Positions 6,839 to 14,278 of a stretch of DNA of 64,000 nt are shown here, one piece after another. The translations under genes and the position numbers were made by a program. The DNA lies in IMG/VR virus record IMGVR_UViG_3300025703_000001, positions 22,324 to 86,323 of that record. One strand, written 5' to 3'. The notes below the pieces were generated by a model, which was not told the origin of the DNA, searched no databases, and saw nothing but the letters and a program-made list of their open reading frames with translations. Source of the stretch: a virus. How positions within the stretch are numbered: position 1 is the stretch's first letter; each line of letters opens with the position of its first letter.

Positions 6839-7116
6839 GCTTGAAGTTTTCTCCGGGCCTCATTGCGCATCTGAATGTGCTTGACTAAAGCGGTCTGAAG
6901 CTTGTCCACGGTCTCGTCATCCAGACAGACTTCATTATCGTGCCACGCATGCCGCAGTGCCAGCCACGCCCAGCGAAAGCGCCCCCATTGCTTGGCTATG
7001 GCTGGTGACCAGATCGTCAGAAAAAGCGTTCCATCTTCCCACCCATCCAATCCGATGGCATGCGAGTGGCACGCGTCCACGATCAGGCATTCGTCAATCG
7101 TCTTGTTGTCCAGCAC
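6835..7116 (-). CDS. 93-aa hypothetical protein
   Basis: Begins MLDNKTIDE (D3/I7 variant of the motif). Middle region rich in Trp (WEDGTLFLTIW, FRWAWLALRHAWHD), C-terminus helical. Overlaps the previous gene by 23 bases. Unknown function. Confidence 0.6.
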   Translation of the reverse strand: MLDNKTIDECLIVDACHSHAIGLDGWEDGTLFLTIWSPAIAKQWGRFRWAWLALRHAWHDNEVCLDDETVDKLQTALVKHIQMRNEARRKLQA

Positions 7117-7609
7117 GCCAGCTCCTAACGATTTTAAGCGGTCGGTTCGCCATGTGAGCGTCTATCTTGTCTCCATGTTGCCGAAGCCACCCTAGCAGGA
7201 TATTACAGCGGTTACAGAGCAATCCACGGATGCAATTCTCGCAGCCCTTATTCATGGGATGATCCCGGTCGCAGCACGGAGCGTCCCAGTCGTGATCAAC
7301 ACCCATAGCGCCCATACCATACGACCTCGGATCACCGCAGATATTGCAGGCGTCCTTCTGCAAGATATGGAAGATGTCGTCGTACTCCAAAAGGGTCATC
7401 GTCCAGGCCCGCATAAGCGTGATCGCTCTGACCAATGGACGCCGACATTCTTTGCACGTGTCATAATGGCCATCCGGCTTGCGCTTAAGCTTGTGAAACT
7501 GTGCCAGTGGCTTTTCTATCCCGCAAGTATCGCAGACCTTCAGGGGGCCTTCGTTGAGTTCGGCTTCACGCCGCTCAATCATTTCCTTGCGTAGTCGCGT
7601 ATAACCCAA
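7094..7609 (-). CDS. Recombination endonuclease VII-like protein, copy 1
   Basis: An N-terminal zinc ribbon (CDTC ... CKECRR, residues about 26-56) precedes the endonuclease VII core: CNIC, then VDHDWDAPCCDRDH and IRGLLCNRCNILLGWL, the four-Cys zinc site and VDHDH-type catalytic motif of the family (T4 gp49 resolves branched DNA before packaging). Start TTG 7609 follows TGGAG. Two further copies lie at 46896 and 58132. Such genes also act as stand-alone homing nucleases. Confidence 0.85.
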   Translation of the reverse strand: MGYTRLRKEMIERREAELNEGPLKVCDTCGIEKPLAQFHKLKRKPDGHYDTCKECRRPLVRAITLMRAWTMTLLEYDDIFHILQKDACNICGDPRSYGMGAMGVDHDWDAPCCDRDHPMNKGCENCIRGLLCNRCNILLGWLRQHGDKIDAHMANRPLKIVRSWRAGQQDD

Positions 7610-7622
7610 GTGCTAACTCCAG

Positions 7623-7658
7623 TTATCTTTTTGAGAAGATATGAGCAGATTCATCCAT
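7623..7658 (-). CDS. 11-aa micro-ORF of the junction family
   Basis: ATG 7658 overlaps the stop of the previous gene; MDESAHIFSKR fits M-x-E-x3-I-x-S but uses ATC rather than ATT for Ile. It was therefore found by peptide pattern, not by the 16-base pattern, which argues for peptide-level conservation. Confidence 0.4.
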   Translation of the reverse strand: MDESAHIFSKR

Positions 7659-8124
7659 GCTCCTCGATAAATGCGTTCATGACGGCGACGTCAGCCCTTG
7701 TCAGTCCGATTTCTGGATCAGGATTCACCACCAGATACGGAAAGCCTACCTGAAACAACGGACCATCTACGTCCAGGGCCGGGATATCGTCCTCTGCCCA
7801 GATGAACGATTCCCCAACGGTAGCGTATTCCGCAACCGCGTGATATTTACCAACCACCGCAGGATATGGGTGGCGCTGGACCACGGGCAGTGGTGACCAA
7901 CCAAAGTGCGGCGCAATAATGTCATTCGCTGCGGCGTCCCATGTTGTCAGCCAACATAGTTCGGCAGCCAGCGTTCCCAATGCGATACCCATTTCTAGAG
8001 AAAGGTGTAACTGAGAGAACCGCCACGGAACATCAAGATGATCCCAGCTGCCCCACTCAGACGGAAACTTGGGCGTCTGGGGCATCGGTGACAAGACGCC
8101 ATCAACGTCCAACATGATTCTCAT
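7651..8124 (-). CDS. HAD-like phosphatase/nucleotidase
   Basis: The N-terminus MRIMLDVDGVLSPM carries the DxDGV nucleophile motif of the HAD superfamily (Asp 6 and Asp 8). WLTTWD near residue 60 is motif II and WAEDD near residue 110 supplies the metal-binding acids. Length (157 aa) fits a capless HAD enzyme. Likely a cytosolic phosphohydrolase; the substrate cannot be read from sequence. ATG 8124 is coupled to a micro-ORF by ATGA. Confidence 0.8.
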   Translation of the reverse strand: MRIMLDVDGVLSPMPQTPKFPSEWGSWDHLDVPWRFSQLHLSLEMGIALGTLAAELCWLTTWDAAANDIIAPHFGWSPLPVVQRHPYPAVVGKYHAVAEYATVGESFIWAEDDIPALDVDGPLFQVGFPYLVVNPDPEIGLTRADVAVMNAFIEEHG

Positions 8125-8147
8125 CGTCTGAAAGTAACGATATTCAT
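8121..8147 (-). CDS. 8-aa bridging micro-ORF
   Basis: MNIVTFRR, with ATGA overlaps to both neighbours. It contains a 16-mer (8130-8145) in the other orientation but does not match the peptide motif. Confidence 0.3.
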   Translation of the reverse strand: MNIVTFRR

Positions 8148-8473
8148 TCTGTATCGGTTCCGTTGGGCGGAGGCAACCGATACAGAACGTACCGATCCGC
8201 CAATTGAATGGGGTCTTCCAGGTAGTCGCCTAGCAGAACGCGCCACGCCTCTTGCGGCCATGAATGCGGCGGAACGTATCCTGTCGAGAGGTTGTCGTAT
8301 TGACGTTGCAGCTCGTCCCGTTCCCGTTCAATCTGCTTGGCTAGTTTTTCCCACCGATCAGCCTCAGCAGTCCAATGCAGACGACTACAGACAAGGCAAC
8401 GGCCTTCCGCGTCAATGATTGGCTCGATCTCGGGTTCATGTGGGTGCTTTGTACTGACTTCGTTAACGGCCAT
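8144..8473 (-). CDS. 109-aa hypothetical protein with helical centre
   Basis: ATG 8473 (TGATG overlap) is preferred to the longer open frame. A CLVC pair near residue 28, then a charged helix (EKLAKQIERERDELQRQ). Unknown. Confidence 0.65.
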   Translation of the reverse strand: MAVNEVSTKHPHEPEIEPIIDAEGRCLVCSRLHWTAEADRWEKLAKQIERERDELQRQYDNLSTGYVPPHSWPQEAWRVLLGDYLEDPIQLADRYVLYRLPPPNGTDTE

Positions 8474-8880
8474 CAGTAAATCCACGCATTCCGCGCTTCT
8501 GCCCAACCTCTTGCTCTTACGCGATCCATCTCTCTTAGTCGCTCTCGTAGTTCTTCTGCCGCCTTGGGACTGAGGTTGGGAACCAGTAGACACGATGATT
8601 TATGAAGGGTGCCCGGCATATGAATGGCGACGCCGGGGATGTCAGGATTGTCGGGCGCTGGAGTACAGCCGCACTCGGGACACGGTACATAAGAACCATC
8701 ATCCTGCCATCCGGTCTCATTCAAGCACGTCCAGTATCGATGTTTTGCCCCGCACACTTCAAAATCACCAAACCCAGTCTGGATCATCCATCCACCGGGT
8801 AGTCGCGCCACACCCATATCGTCGCTATCGTACGAGCCGTCAGAGGCGAGCCATTCCATTTCTATCGTGTCGTAAACCAT
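8473..8880 (-). CDS. 135-aa protein with CPECGC zinc motif
   Basis: ATG 8880 overlaps the previous stop (TGATG). Residues 1-60 look beta-rich and acidic; CPECGCTP near residue 68, with further Cys on both sides, suggests a zinc site. The C-terminal helix is basic (AAEELRERLREMDR). No family recognised. Confidence 0.65.
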   Translation of the reverse strand: MVYDTIEMEWLASDGSYDSDDMGVARLPGGWMIQTGFGDFEVCGAKHRYWTCLNETGWQDDGSYVPCPECGCTPAPDNPDIPGVAIHMPGTLHKSSCLLVPNLSPKAAEELRERLREMDRVRARGWAEARNAWIY

Positions 8881-9266
8881 CAACTTTCCCTCACGGGTTC
8901 GTAACTGGTCTCGGACTCAGGAAACTCCGTAGTCACCCATTCGATCCGTAACGGCTTAGACTTTGCGCGCACCGACCAGCATATGCGGTCCTGCGTGTCG
9001 TTATCAAGATAGCACGCTACCCACCAGGCATTGGCGTCCATCTGCTCAGCCCTGAACATCGTAACGTCCCTGACGAAGATGTCGTCCATGAGCGCGTCGG
9101 GATCGTCATTGCCCCGTTCGTCCGGGCGTAGGGCGATGCGATATTCTTTGCCATCACCCCAAGGCGATAGTTCCGCCATTCTGCGACGAACCTTGTTCAT
9201 AGCGTCCATCAGGTTGCCGTTCATCTGGGCGAGAAAAGCATACTCGTCCTGATCCCGTTTGTTCAC
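8880..9266 (-). CDS. 128-aa hypothetical protein
   Basis: GTG 9266 forms GTGA with the previous stop. A helical N-terminus (FLAQMNGNLMDAMNKVRRR) is followed by beta-rich sequence with many acidic residues. No domain seen. Confidence 0.65.
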   Translation of the reverse strand: MNKRDQDEYAFLAQMNGNLMDAMNKVRRRMAELSPWGDGKEYRIALRPDERGNDDPDALMDDIFVRDVTMFRAEQMDANAWWVACYLDNDTQDRICWSVRAKSKPLRIEWVTTEFPESETSYEPVRES

Positions 9267-9544
9267 GCCCCACCGCCCAACCCATCCGACACGAACTGCT
9301 CGGCATTCCCCGAATCGTCCGCCCTATTCGCCCACCGCACGGCAGCCACGGACTCGTCGTCGCCCATCATCCAGGCGTTAGCGTACACGTGGCCCCACGC
9401 TAGCGTCATCAGCTCGTAGTGGGCCTCCAGGCTCGTGAGTTGGTCGGACTCCGGTACTCGCTCCATCCATCCGCACGAGCAGCGGGCCAGTTCCATATCC
9501 TTCTGTGGATCGCCAACGTCCACATTATGGCGGATAATGTTCAC
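9263..9544 (-). CDS. 93-aa hypothetical protein
   Basis: GTG 9544 (or GTG 9547) overlaps the previous stop as GTGA. Contains ARCSCGWMERV, a CxC pair typical of small phage zinc proteins, then a His-containing helix. Unknown. Confidence 0.6.
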   Translation of the reverse strand: MNIIRHNVDVGDPQKDMELARCSCGWMERVPESDQLTSLEAHYELMTLAWGHVYANAWMMGDDESVAAVRWANRADDSGNAEQFVSDGLGGGA

Positions 9545-9666
9545 CACGGGTAATCGTCCTCTCCGTCGCAACTTGGATTAGTACAGTAGGGCCACGACGC
9601 ACCATCGTCGTCACGCATGGGCGCCCCACAATACTCACACACGGCCCACGTCGGTTCCTCGGCCAC
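9541..9666 (-). CDS. 41-aa zinc-ribbon microprotein
   Basis: GTG 9666 follows directly on the stop of the glycoside hydrolase gene. VCEYCGAPM and YCTNPSCDG give a compact four-Cys ribbon; the open frame upstream of GTG is a shadow of the larger gene. Confidence 0.65.
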   Translation of the reverse strand: MAEEPTWAVCEYCGAPMRDDDGASWPYCTNPSCDGEDDYPW

Positions 9667-9667
9667 A

Positions 9668-10972
9668 CTAAGAGGCGTAGAACGCCTTGATGGCGGCGAT
9701 GGAGTTCGGACCCGTGGTGGAGTTAAACGAACCACCCTGCTGAGTAGTTGCCTGGAAATTCGTAATCCACTGGTAGCCATTTGCTTCAGCATGGTTCAAC
9801 AGGTCCGTCCAGTACGTCGGGTCGTCCGATCCATTATTACCGCACTCACAGAAGCCAGCAAACGCAACACCCTTCTGGCTAGCCAACTGCTCAAACGGAG
9901 CAGCCTGGGCAATCACGCCAGCAGCGCCCGATCCGGTGTCGCCGGGGTTGTCGTAGCCATCCGGAGCAATGACGACATCGCCATTAACGCCAGCGCCGGG
10001 GAACGTGTCTGTCTGGGTGCGCCCGGTCTTCTGGTTACCAACCTGATTCACGTTCGGGCAGTAGGCGAACAGGAACTTGGCGCCATTCACGGCACGCATC
10101 CACGCGCACTGATTGTTGAACTGCGTGATGAACTGAGCCGCAGTGAACGCGTTCTCGTTCCACGAATTCTCCCAACCGTTGACGCCCTGGTTGCCCTCCC
10201 ACATCCACGGGATAATGGCGTTGGCCTGCCCGTTTGCGACAAGCAGAGTGCCGAGAGCAGTGCATTGCGCTTGCGTCAGAACGCCCATCTTCAGCATCAG
10301 GCGCTTGCCCTTGAGGTATGCCGTGCGGGCAGACGAAAAACTGTAGGTGGTGGCGTTATTGTCGCCGTAGTCGAGAACGATGCTCGGCGTCTGGACATAG
10401 TTGCCAGCGTGGTACTCGCCCCACGGCGGCTTGCCTGTCGGTGGCGGAGGCGGCGGCGTCACGGCACTGACGGTGATCACCACGGTCTCGCTAGCCTTCT
10501 GCGCTGGCGATCCTGAGTCAGTCACCGAAACCGTCACCGTTGACGTACCTGCGGCGGTCGGCGTCCCGCTGATCTTTGTGCCGCTAAACGACAATCCAGC
10601 AGGGAGTCCCGTCACCGTGAATGCGTACGGAGCGGTCCCACCGGATGCGGTCGGAATGATGGCGGCGATAGGCGTGCCAACGGGACCAGACTGAGCGGCG
10701 ATTGGGGCAAGCACCAGTTGAGTCGGCGGCGGGGGCGTCAGGTCTGCGGCAAGTGCGGTAGCGCCCTGCTGCGCCGTAGCCGCCTGGAATGCGATAAATG
10801 CCACGTGCGTCTCGGCCGATTGGAGCGCGGTAATGGCAGACGCCACGTCGGGTGGCGATTCCTGAAGGTCTGCCATCGCTTGACCCTCAAACGTTACGGC
10901 GGGGCCAGAGTGCTCGTAGATGTTCTCTACGGCGGTGGCGACTGTGGCTAGGTCAGTTTGGGTCTGAGTCAT
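9668..10972 (-). CDS. Putative glycoside hydrolase with Ig-like domain
   Basis: 434 aa from ATG 10972. Residues 1-75 are helical; about 80-170 form a putative Ig (He_PIG) domain (YAFTVTGLPAGLSFSG, SGTPTAAGT); a Pro linker leads to a 250-residue C-terminal domain with TIM-barrel glycosidase features (IIPWMWEGNQGVNGW, FAGFCECGNNG, NGYQWITNF) reminiscent of GH26-type enzymes. There is no signal peptide. Such proteins are usually virion fibres or depolymerases, yet this one stands in the early minus-strand region far from the structural genes. Exact family uncertain. Confidence 0.6.
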   Translation of the reverse strand: MTQTQTDLATVATAVENIYEHSGPAVTFEGQAMADLQESPPDVASAITALQSAETHVAFIAFQAATAQQGATALAADLTPPPPTQLVLAPIAAQSGPVGTPIAAIIPTASGGTAPYAFTVTGLPAGLSFSGTKISGTPTAAGTSTVTVSVTDSGSPAQKASETVVITVSAVTPPPPPPTGKPPWGEYHAGNYVQTPSIVLDYGDNNATTYSFSSARTAYLKGKRLMLKMGVLTQAQCTALGTLLVANGQANAIIPWMWEGNQGVNGWENSWNENAFTAAQFITQFNNQCAWMRAVNGAKFLFAYCPNVNQVGNQKTGRTQTDTFPGAGVNGDVVIAPDGYDNPGDTGSGAAGVIAQAAPFEQLASQKGVAFAGFCECGNNGSDDPTYWTDLLNHAEANGYQWITNFQATTQQGGSFNSTTGPNSIAAIKAFYAS

Positions 10973-11017
10973 AACGCTCTTTCTGTTGGGGGGATCTCGA
11001 AAGTAGTTCAGCATCGC

Positions 11018-11061
11018 GCATTCTATCCGCTCGGTTCGGGCATTCTACACGCTCGTTCGTT
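11018..11061. repeat. Two tandem 22-bp units upstream of the hydrolase gene
   Basis: The unit GCATTCTATCCGCTCGGTTC recurs 22 bases later with few changes. On the minus strand each unit ends in TAGAATGC, a possible -10-like hexamer. It lies 46 bases upstream of ATG 10972, so it could hold tandem promoters or operators for the gene. Confidence 0.5.
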
Positions 11062-11088
11062 CTCGTAACCTTTAATAGTGACGGTCCT

Positions 11089-11118
11089 TAGTAAAGGATA
11101 GGGTCGTTTCCTTTACTA
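11089..11118. repeat. Perfect 10-bp inverted repeat, 10-base loop
   Basis: TAGTAAAGGA and TCCTTTACTA flank a 10-base loop, in the 198-base gap between the hydrolase and AAA+ genes. The stem is A/T-rich and no T-tract follows; operator or weak terminator. Confidence 0.55.
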
Positions 11119-11170
11119 TAGCGTGACCGAATACTGTGGATTCTCTTCAAAATGTATACTTTTGCAAGCA

Positions 11171-12235
11171 CTACAGGTAGACGCCCGCTCGGGCGTCGCT
11201 GATCCCACTACCAATCTGCGAATGGCGCTGTGCCTCAAAGAGTTCCGCCAGTGTAGCCTCACCGCGAACGTTACCCTCGCTCCACTGGCTGGCCTCAGAT
11301 GCGGACATGCGCGGCACTTCGATATTCGCGATACAGCGGCCGGGACGCATGATGGCCTCGTGCAGCTTGACAACCGGCGCATTTGTCGTCATCAGGACGA
11401 GAACATTCAGCCCCTGTCCGATCATGCCATCACCAAGATTGAGCAGACGAGAGATGGCCTGTCCAACGTTTTTCTTAGCGTCAGGGGTCAGGAATTCCTC
11501 GGCGTCCTCCACAATGACCAGTCGCCAGCGGTCACCGATCGCCTCGTCCAACAACACCTGCATCAGATAGCCACCACGCATGAACATATCGTCCGCGTCC
11601 ACCACGTAGACCAGATCACACCACGACTTCCACGCATCGGCCAGCGCACGAATAGCGGTTGTCTTTCCAGTGCCAGCGGGACCGTGCAGCAACATGATGC
11701 GCCCAGTCTCAATATTCGCTGGCCTCAGTTCCATCAGGTCAGACAGGGCCTCGCGTGCTTTTGAAGCGTAGTTGCCCTTAATCTCGTCCCACTTCGGCAC
11801 CACCAGTCTGCGGGTCCGAGAATTGGCAGACATGCCACCCCAATACCAGAAATCCATATTGACCGTTCCGTCAGGTGGCTTCTCCAAAAGCGGCAGCGAC
11901 TCCGTAATCTGGTCCAATAGCGCATGGCATTGTTCCCAGCCGTTAGGTCCATCCACCAGCACATTGAGGGACATGCTGTTCCGCAGGGACGTCGCTCGCA
12001 CCCAAGCGTCGTTACCGACCTTCCAGAGTACGTTCTGCTCGTCGTCATTGGCGTCATTCCAGGTACCGACAAGTTCGCCACCCGAGACCTTCATTTCGAC
12101 AGCGGTCGTCGCGGTAGGGTAGCCGCCCCTAACCACCTCATGCGGCGCAGCCATATCGGCCTTGATCTTGTGATAACGACCGAGGACGTGGATGGCACCG
12201 CTGTCCATCGTATATTGCACCGACAAATCGGTCAT
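11171..12235 (-). CDS. AAA+ ATPase
   Basis: Residues 184-193 are a perfect Walker A (HGPAGTGKTT), 239-247 a Walker B (LVIVEDAEE), followed by sensor-1 Asn (MTTNAP) and an RPGR arginine finger, as in classical AAA proteins. The 175-residue N-terminus is mainly beta and resembles the extension of actinobacterial AAA proteins with a DUF5925-type domain (recognition tentative). Likely a protein- or DNA-remodelling motor. The ATG is coupled to a short ORF by ATGA and preceded by AGGAG. Confidence 0.85.
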   Translation of the reverse strand: MTDLSVQYTMDSGAIHVLGRYHKIKADMAAPHEVVRGGYPTATTAVEMKVSGGELVGTWNDANDDEQNVLWKVGNDAWVRATSLRNSMSLNVLVDGPNGWEQCHALLDQITESLPLLEKPPDGTVNMDFWYWGGMSANSRTRRLVVPKWDEIKGNYASKAREALSDLMELRPANIETGRIMLLHGPAGTGKTTAIRALADAWKSWCDLVYVVDADDMFMRGGYLMQVLLDEAIGDRWRLVIVEDAEEFLTPDAKKNVGQAISRLLNLGDGMIGQGLNVLVLMTTNAPVVKLHEAIMRPGRCIANIEVPRMSASEASQWSEGNVRGEATLAELFEAQRHSQIGSGISDARAGVYL

Positions 12236-12303
12236 TGTTCTCCTGTCGTAATAGCGTGATTTTCAGACTTGGCGCGGCAGGAGCGCCGCTGCCACGTCTT
12301 CAC
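12232..12303 (-). CDS. 23-aa basic micro-ORF bridging two genes
   Basis: GTG 12303 overlaps the previous stop (GTGA) and the TGA overlaps the AAA+ start (ATGA). The peptide begins VKTWQRRSCRAK and ends SENHAITTGEQ, which contains the E-x3-I-x-T part of the shared motif (16-mer at 12249-12264). It also carries the ribosome site of the AAA+ gene. Confidence 0.4.
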   Translation of the reverse strand: MKTWQRRSCRAKSENHAITTGEQ

Positions 12304-12539
12304 TGACGCCCATCAATGAGCAGTACCGCGGCGTTGCGCTCGCTGTACGCCTTCAGCTTCTCAGCCTTCTCGTACTTCGCCGCTTCGATCCATTCGTCCC
12401 GTTCCCCCTTTAGCTCTGCTATGCGGTCCAGAGCATCGTCCAGTTCGTCGCTCACCTTGAGCCATGCGGCGTAGTTGGCGTCCCGCTCTTTCTCCGTGCG
12501 TTCAACACGGTTGCGCCAATAAAGCGTGGTGTCAGGCAT
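12300..12539 (-). CDS. 79-aa coiled-coil protein, paralogue of the gene at 2292
   Basis: Starts MPDTTLYWRNRVERTEKE; the first 45 residues match the 2292-2447 product at most positions, and the C-terminus (EWIEAAKYEKAEKLKAYSE) extends the helix. Overlaps the previous gene by 8 bases, as its paralogue does, so a two-gene segment may have been duplicated. Confidence 0.65.
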   Translation of the reverse strand: MPDTTLYWRNRVERTEKERDANYAAWLKVSDELDDALDRIAELKGERDEWIEAAKYEKAEKLKAYSERNAAVLLIDGRQ

Positions 12540-13047
12540 CGTACTCCTCTAGCGCCGCAGCGGCGACGGCCCTGTAGTAAGGCACGGCGTCCTCGGGTGT
12601 CGCCACCATCTCGTTCTTGATCCGTTGCAGCGCATGGCGCAGGGCGGCGATCTGTCCTTCCAGCACCCCCACACGTTTCATTGCCGCATTGCGGTACTTG
12701 GCATGACGATCTGCCAACTCGTCCAACTTGTGGCCCCGTTCCTCGTACTCGGCTTCCAGCGCCTGAACCCCGCACTCAATCGGGTCGCTGTCGCAATGCC
12801 GGTGCGCTCCGTTTTGCGGAGGCCCTGGAAACAGCTCGTCACCCCGGAGACAGGGATGGGTGAAAACTCTCTCAGAGAAGGCGTCGACGCAAACGTCAAC
12901 CAAACAGGTCCATGACGTGCAAGGCTCTTTAGTGAGCGGGCACGTAGGCCGATGCCGGGGTGGCACCAGCCAGGGGCTATGGCGGGCTTTATCCCTCTCC
13001 TTGAGTGCTTGTATTAGCCGCTGGTAATCAGTCACCTCAAACGCCAT
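12532..13047 (-). CDS. 171-aa Cys-rich and helical protein
   Basis: ATG 13047 follows AAGGAG. The N-terminal helix is followed by a zinc-like segment (CPLTKEPC, CLVDVCVD, CDSDPIEC), then a coiled coil (VGVLEGQIAALRHALQRI). The C-terminus PYYRAVAAAAL resembles that of the gene at 3094. Unknown. Confidence 0.65.
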   Translation of the reverse strand: MAFEVTDYQRLIQALKERDKARHSPWLVPPRHRPTCPLTKEPCTSWTCLVDVCVDAFSERVFTHPCLRGDELFPGPPQNGAHRHCDSDPIECGVQALEAEYEERGHKLDELADRHAKYRNAAMKRVGVLEGQIAALRHALQRIKNEMVATPEDAVPYYRAVAAAALEEYDA

Positions 13048-13351
13048 GGGTCTCCTTCCCGTATTTCTGCCAGACCGGGTGACCCTGTTCGTCATAGCCT
13101 CTGACTCGATATGATCCGATGTCTGGCAGCGGGTATTTTTCGGCACATGCCACCTCTAACGCGGCAACAACTATTGGCGGCAGTGGCTCCCTGTGATTGG
13201 CTCCATAGGGCATCGGATTCTCCTCTGCAAACTCACTGGCCATGCCATGATTCATTCCAGCCTTGCGCGCCCAGCGATATGCCCGATCTTCTTCAAACGT
13301 AGACGCTGGTGGTGAGGGCAACCCATCCCGCCCCGATCGTTTACTCATCAT
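13037..13351 (-). CDS. 104-aa hypothetical protein
   Basis: ATG 13351 forms ATGA with the previous stop (ATG 13348 is also possible). Basic start (MMSKRSGRDG), a helical middle (RAYRWARKAGMNHGMASEF) and a Tyr/Pro-rich end. No domain identified. Confidence 0.65.
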   Translation of the reverse strand: MMSKRSGRDGLPSPPASTFEEDRAYRWARKAGMNHGMASEFAEENPMPYGANHREPLPPIVVAALEVACAEKYPLPDIGSYRVRGYDEQGHPVWQKYGKETHGV

Positions 13352-13476
13352 CGCCTTGCATCCTTGTGTTGCCTGCAAACGGGGACACGCCACACCCCAT
13401 CCCACTCCAACCACGTCGCGGGATTACCACAGTATGCACACTGGGTATGTGGCGGAGGACGGTCGGTATCAGACAC
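13348..13476 (-). CDS. 42-aa zinc-finger microprotein
   Basis: GTG 13476: VSDTDRPPPHTQCAYCGNPA, later VCRQHKDARR. The C-x2-C-x15-C-x2-H spacing is that of a small treble-clef-like finger. An in-frame ATG at 13527 would extend it by 17 residues without a better ribosome site. Confidence 0.6.
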   Translation of the reverse strand: MSDTDRPPPHTQCAYCGNPATWLEWDGVWRVPVCRQHKDARR

Positions 13477-13511
13477 CCGGCGTGCGTCTCCTCGCCCAAC
13501 GCTCCCGCCAA

Positions 13512-13574
13512 CTACCGATCGGAGCATTCCAAAACCAGTGCGACCAGAGCCGGGTGGGTCGACGCGGGCACCAT
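13512..13574 (-). CDS. 20-aa possible micro-ORF
   Basis: ATG 13574 after AAGGG encodes MVPASTHPALVALVLECSDR. It fills the gap between the genes at 13584 and 13348. Only the ribosome site and the position support it. Confidence 0.3.
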   Translation of the reverse strand: MVPASTHPALVALVLECSDR

Positions 13575-13583
13575 GGCGCCCTT

Positions 13584-13850
13584 TTAACGCTCACAGTAAA
13601 GGTCCCTCAGGTATTTGGCACGATATATACACAGGTCGTCGCCAACCATCTGGAGCAACTTCTGAATGGCAGTGCGGGCGGCTTCTGAGTTTGACGCTGC
13701 GACAATAAGTGCGATCTCTTCTTCGTTAGACAGCGACGTGCGGCGGTCGTATGCGGCGATGAACGGGCACTCGGGATCGTCGGCGCACGCCGACGAGCAG
13801 ATGTGTGGCCGTTCTGGCTTCGGTCCCTTCGGACCTACGACTTCAGACAT
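13584..13850 (-). CDS. 88-aa Cys-containing helical protein
   Basis: ATG 13850 overlaps the previous stop by 8 bases. HICSSACADDPECPF (three Cys) near the start, then helices rich in Ala and Glu. Unknown. Confidence 0.65.
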   Translation of the reverse strand: MSEVVGPKGPKPERPHICSSACADDPECPFIAAYDRRTSLSNEEEIALIVAASNSEAARTAIQKLLQMVGDDLCIYRAKYLRDLYCER

Positions 13851-13983
13851 CATAACCACGCAACCGGCCATCTCGATACTCCTGTTCGCCGTGCTTGCGA
13901 CAGAGCGTATATCCGCTGCGAGTCCACATTATGTGGTGCCCGTAGCGACAGCGGTCAAACTGGGCTATCAGTCGTCTAGTCAA
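13843..13983 (-). CDS. 46-aa CHCH-type microprotein, TTG start
   Basis: TTG 13983 overlaps the previous gene by 8 bases. The spacing C-x3-GHH ... LCRKHGE (residues 12-31) fits a zinc finger. The 8-base overlaps at both ends support it. Confidence 0.55.
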   Translation of the reverse strand: MTRRLIAQFDRCRYGHHIMWTRSGYTLCRKHGEQEYRDGRLRGYDV

Positions 13984-14176
13984 TCTCCCGCGCTCCTTCC
14001 GTGTGTTCGTCGGGGGTGAGGCCGCACTCGTGCAAGGGTTCGGTGGGGAGGGGCGGGGTCATTCGTGCTCCAATTCTCGCGCCACTTCCCATTCGCAATC
14101 CCACCCCCAGGTCACCGGCGTCCATGATTTCGCCGCACCCGTCGCAGTTCAGATTGATGGTTCTGCGTATTGACAT
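13976..14176 (-). CDS. 66-aa protein with CxxC
   Basis: MSIRRTINLNCDGCGEIMDA opens with a CDGC pair; a later Cys follows (HECGLTPDEH). ATG 14176 follows AGGAAG. Typical small phage zinc protein, function unknown. Confidence 0.65.
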   Translation of the reverse strand: MSIRRTINLNCDGCGEIMDAGDLGVGLRMGSGARIGARMTPPLPTEPLHECGLTPDEHTEGAREID

Positions 14177-14252
14177 CAGATCGCTTCCTGGGCCAGTGAC
14201 AACTGTGTCTACGATCTTGTTTCTGTGCCCTGACGTAATCGGCTTTACTCAT
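14112..14252 (-). CDS. 46-aa basic protein, overlapping the next gene
   Basis: ATG 14252 forms ATGA with the micro-ORF at 14249-14278. The start MSKADYVRAQKQDRRHSCHW resembles the HxCHWPGC zinc proteins common in phages, but the second half overlaps the 13976 gene in another frame and lacks the rest of that fold, so the C-terminus may be degraded. Confidence 0.4.
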   Translation of the reverse strand: MSKADYVRAQKQDRRHSCHWPRKRSDVNTQNHQSELRRVRRNHGRR

Positions 14253-14278
14253 GAGGGAAAGTGTCGACTTTCAACCAT
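14249..14278 (-). CDS. 9-aa micro-ORF of the junction family
   Basis: MVESRHFPS, starting in the stop region of the previous gene and ending ATGA into the next. The 16-mer at 14257-14272 is almost a perfect palindrome. Confidence 0.45.
   Translation of the reverse strand: MVESRHFPS

Noticed and set aside
9617-10516. 299-codon open frame on the plus strand
   Set aside because: It runs opposite the glycosidase gene, whose protein shows clear domain motifs; the plus frame has no motif and an unlikely composition.
11134-11148. Near-match GAATACTGTGGATTC
   Set aside because: Only 15 bases long and not at a gene start, so not counted with the 16-bp family.
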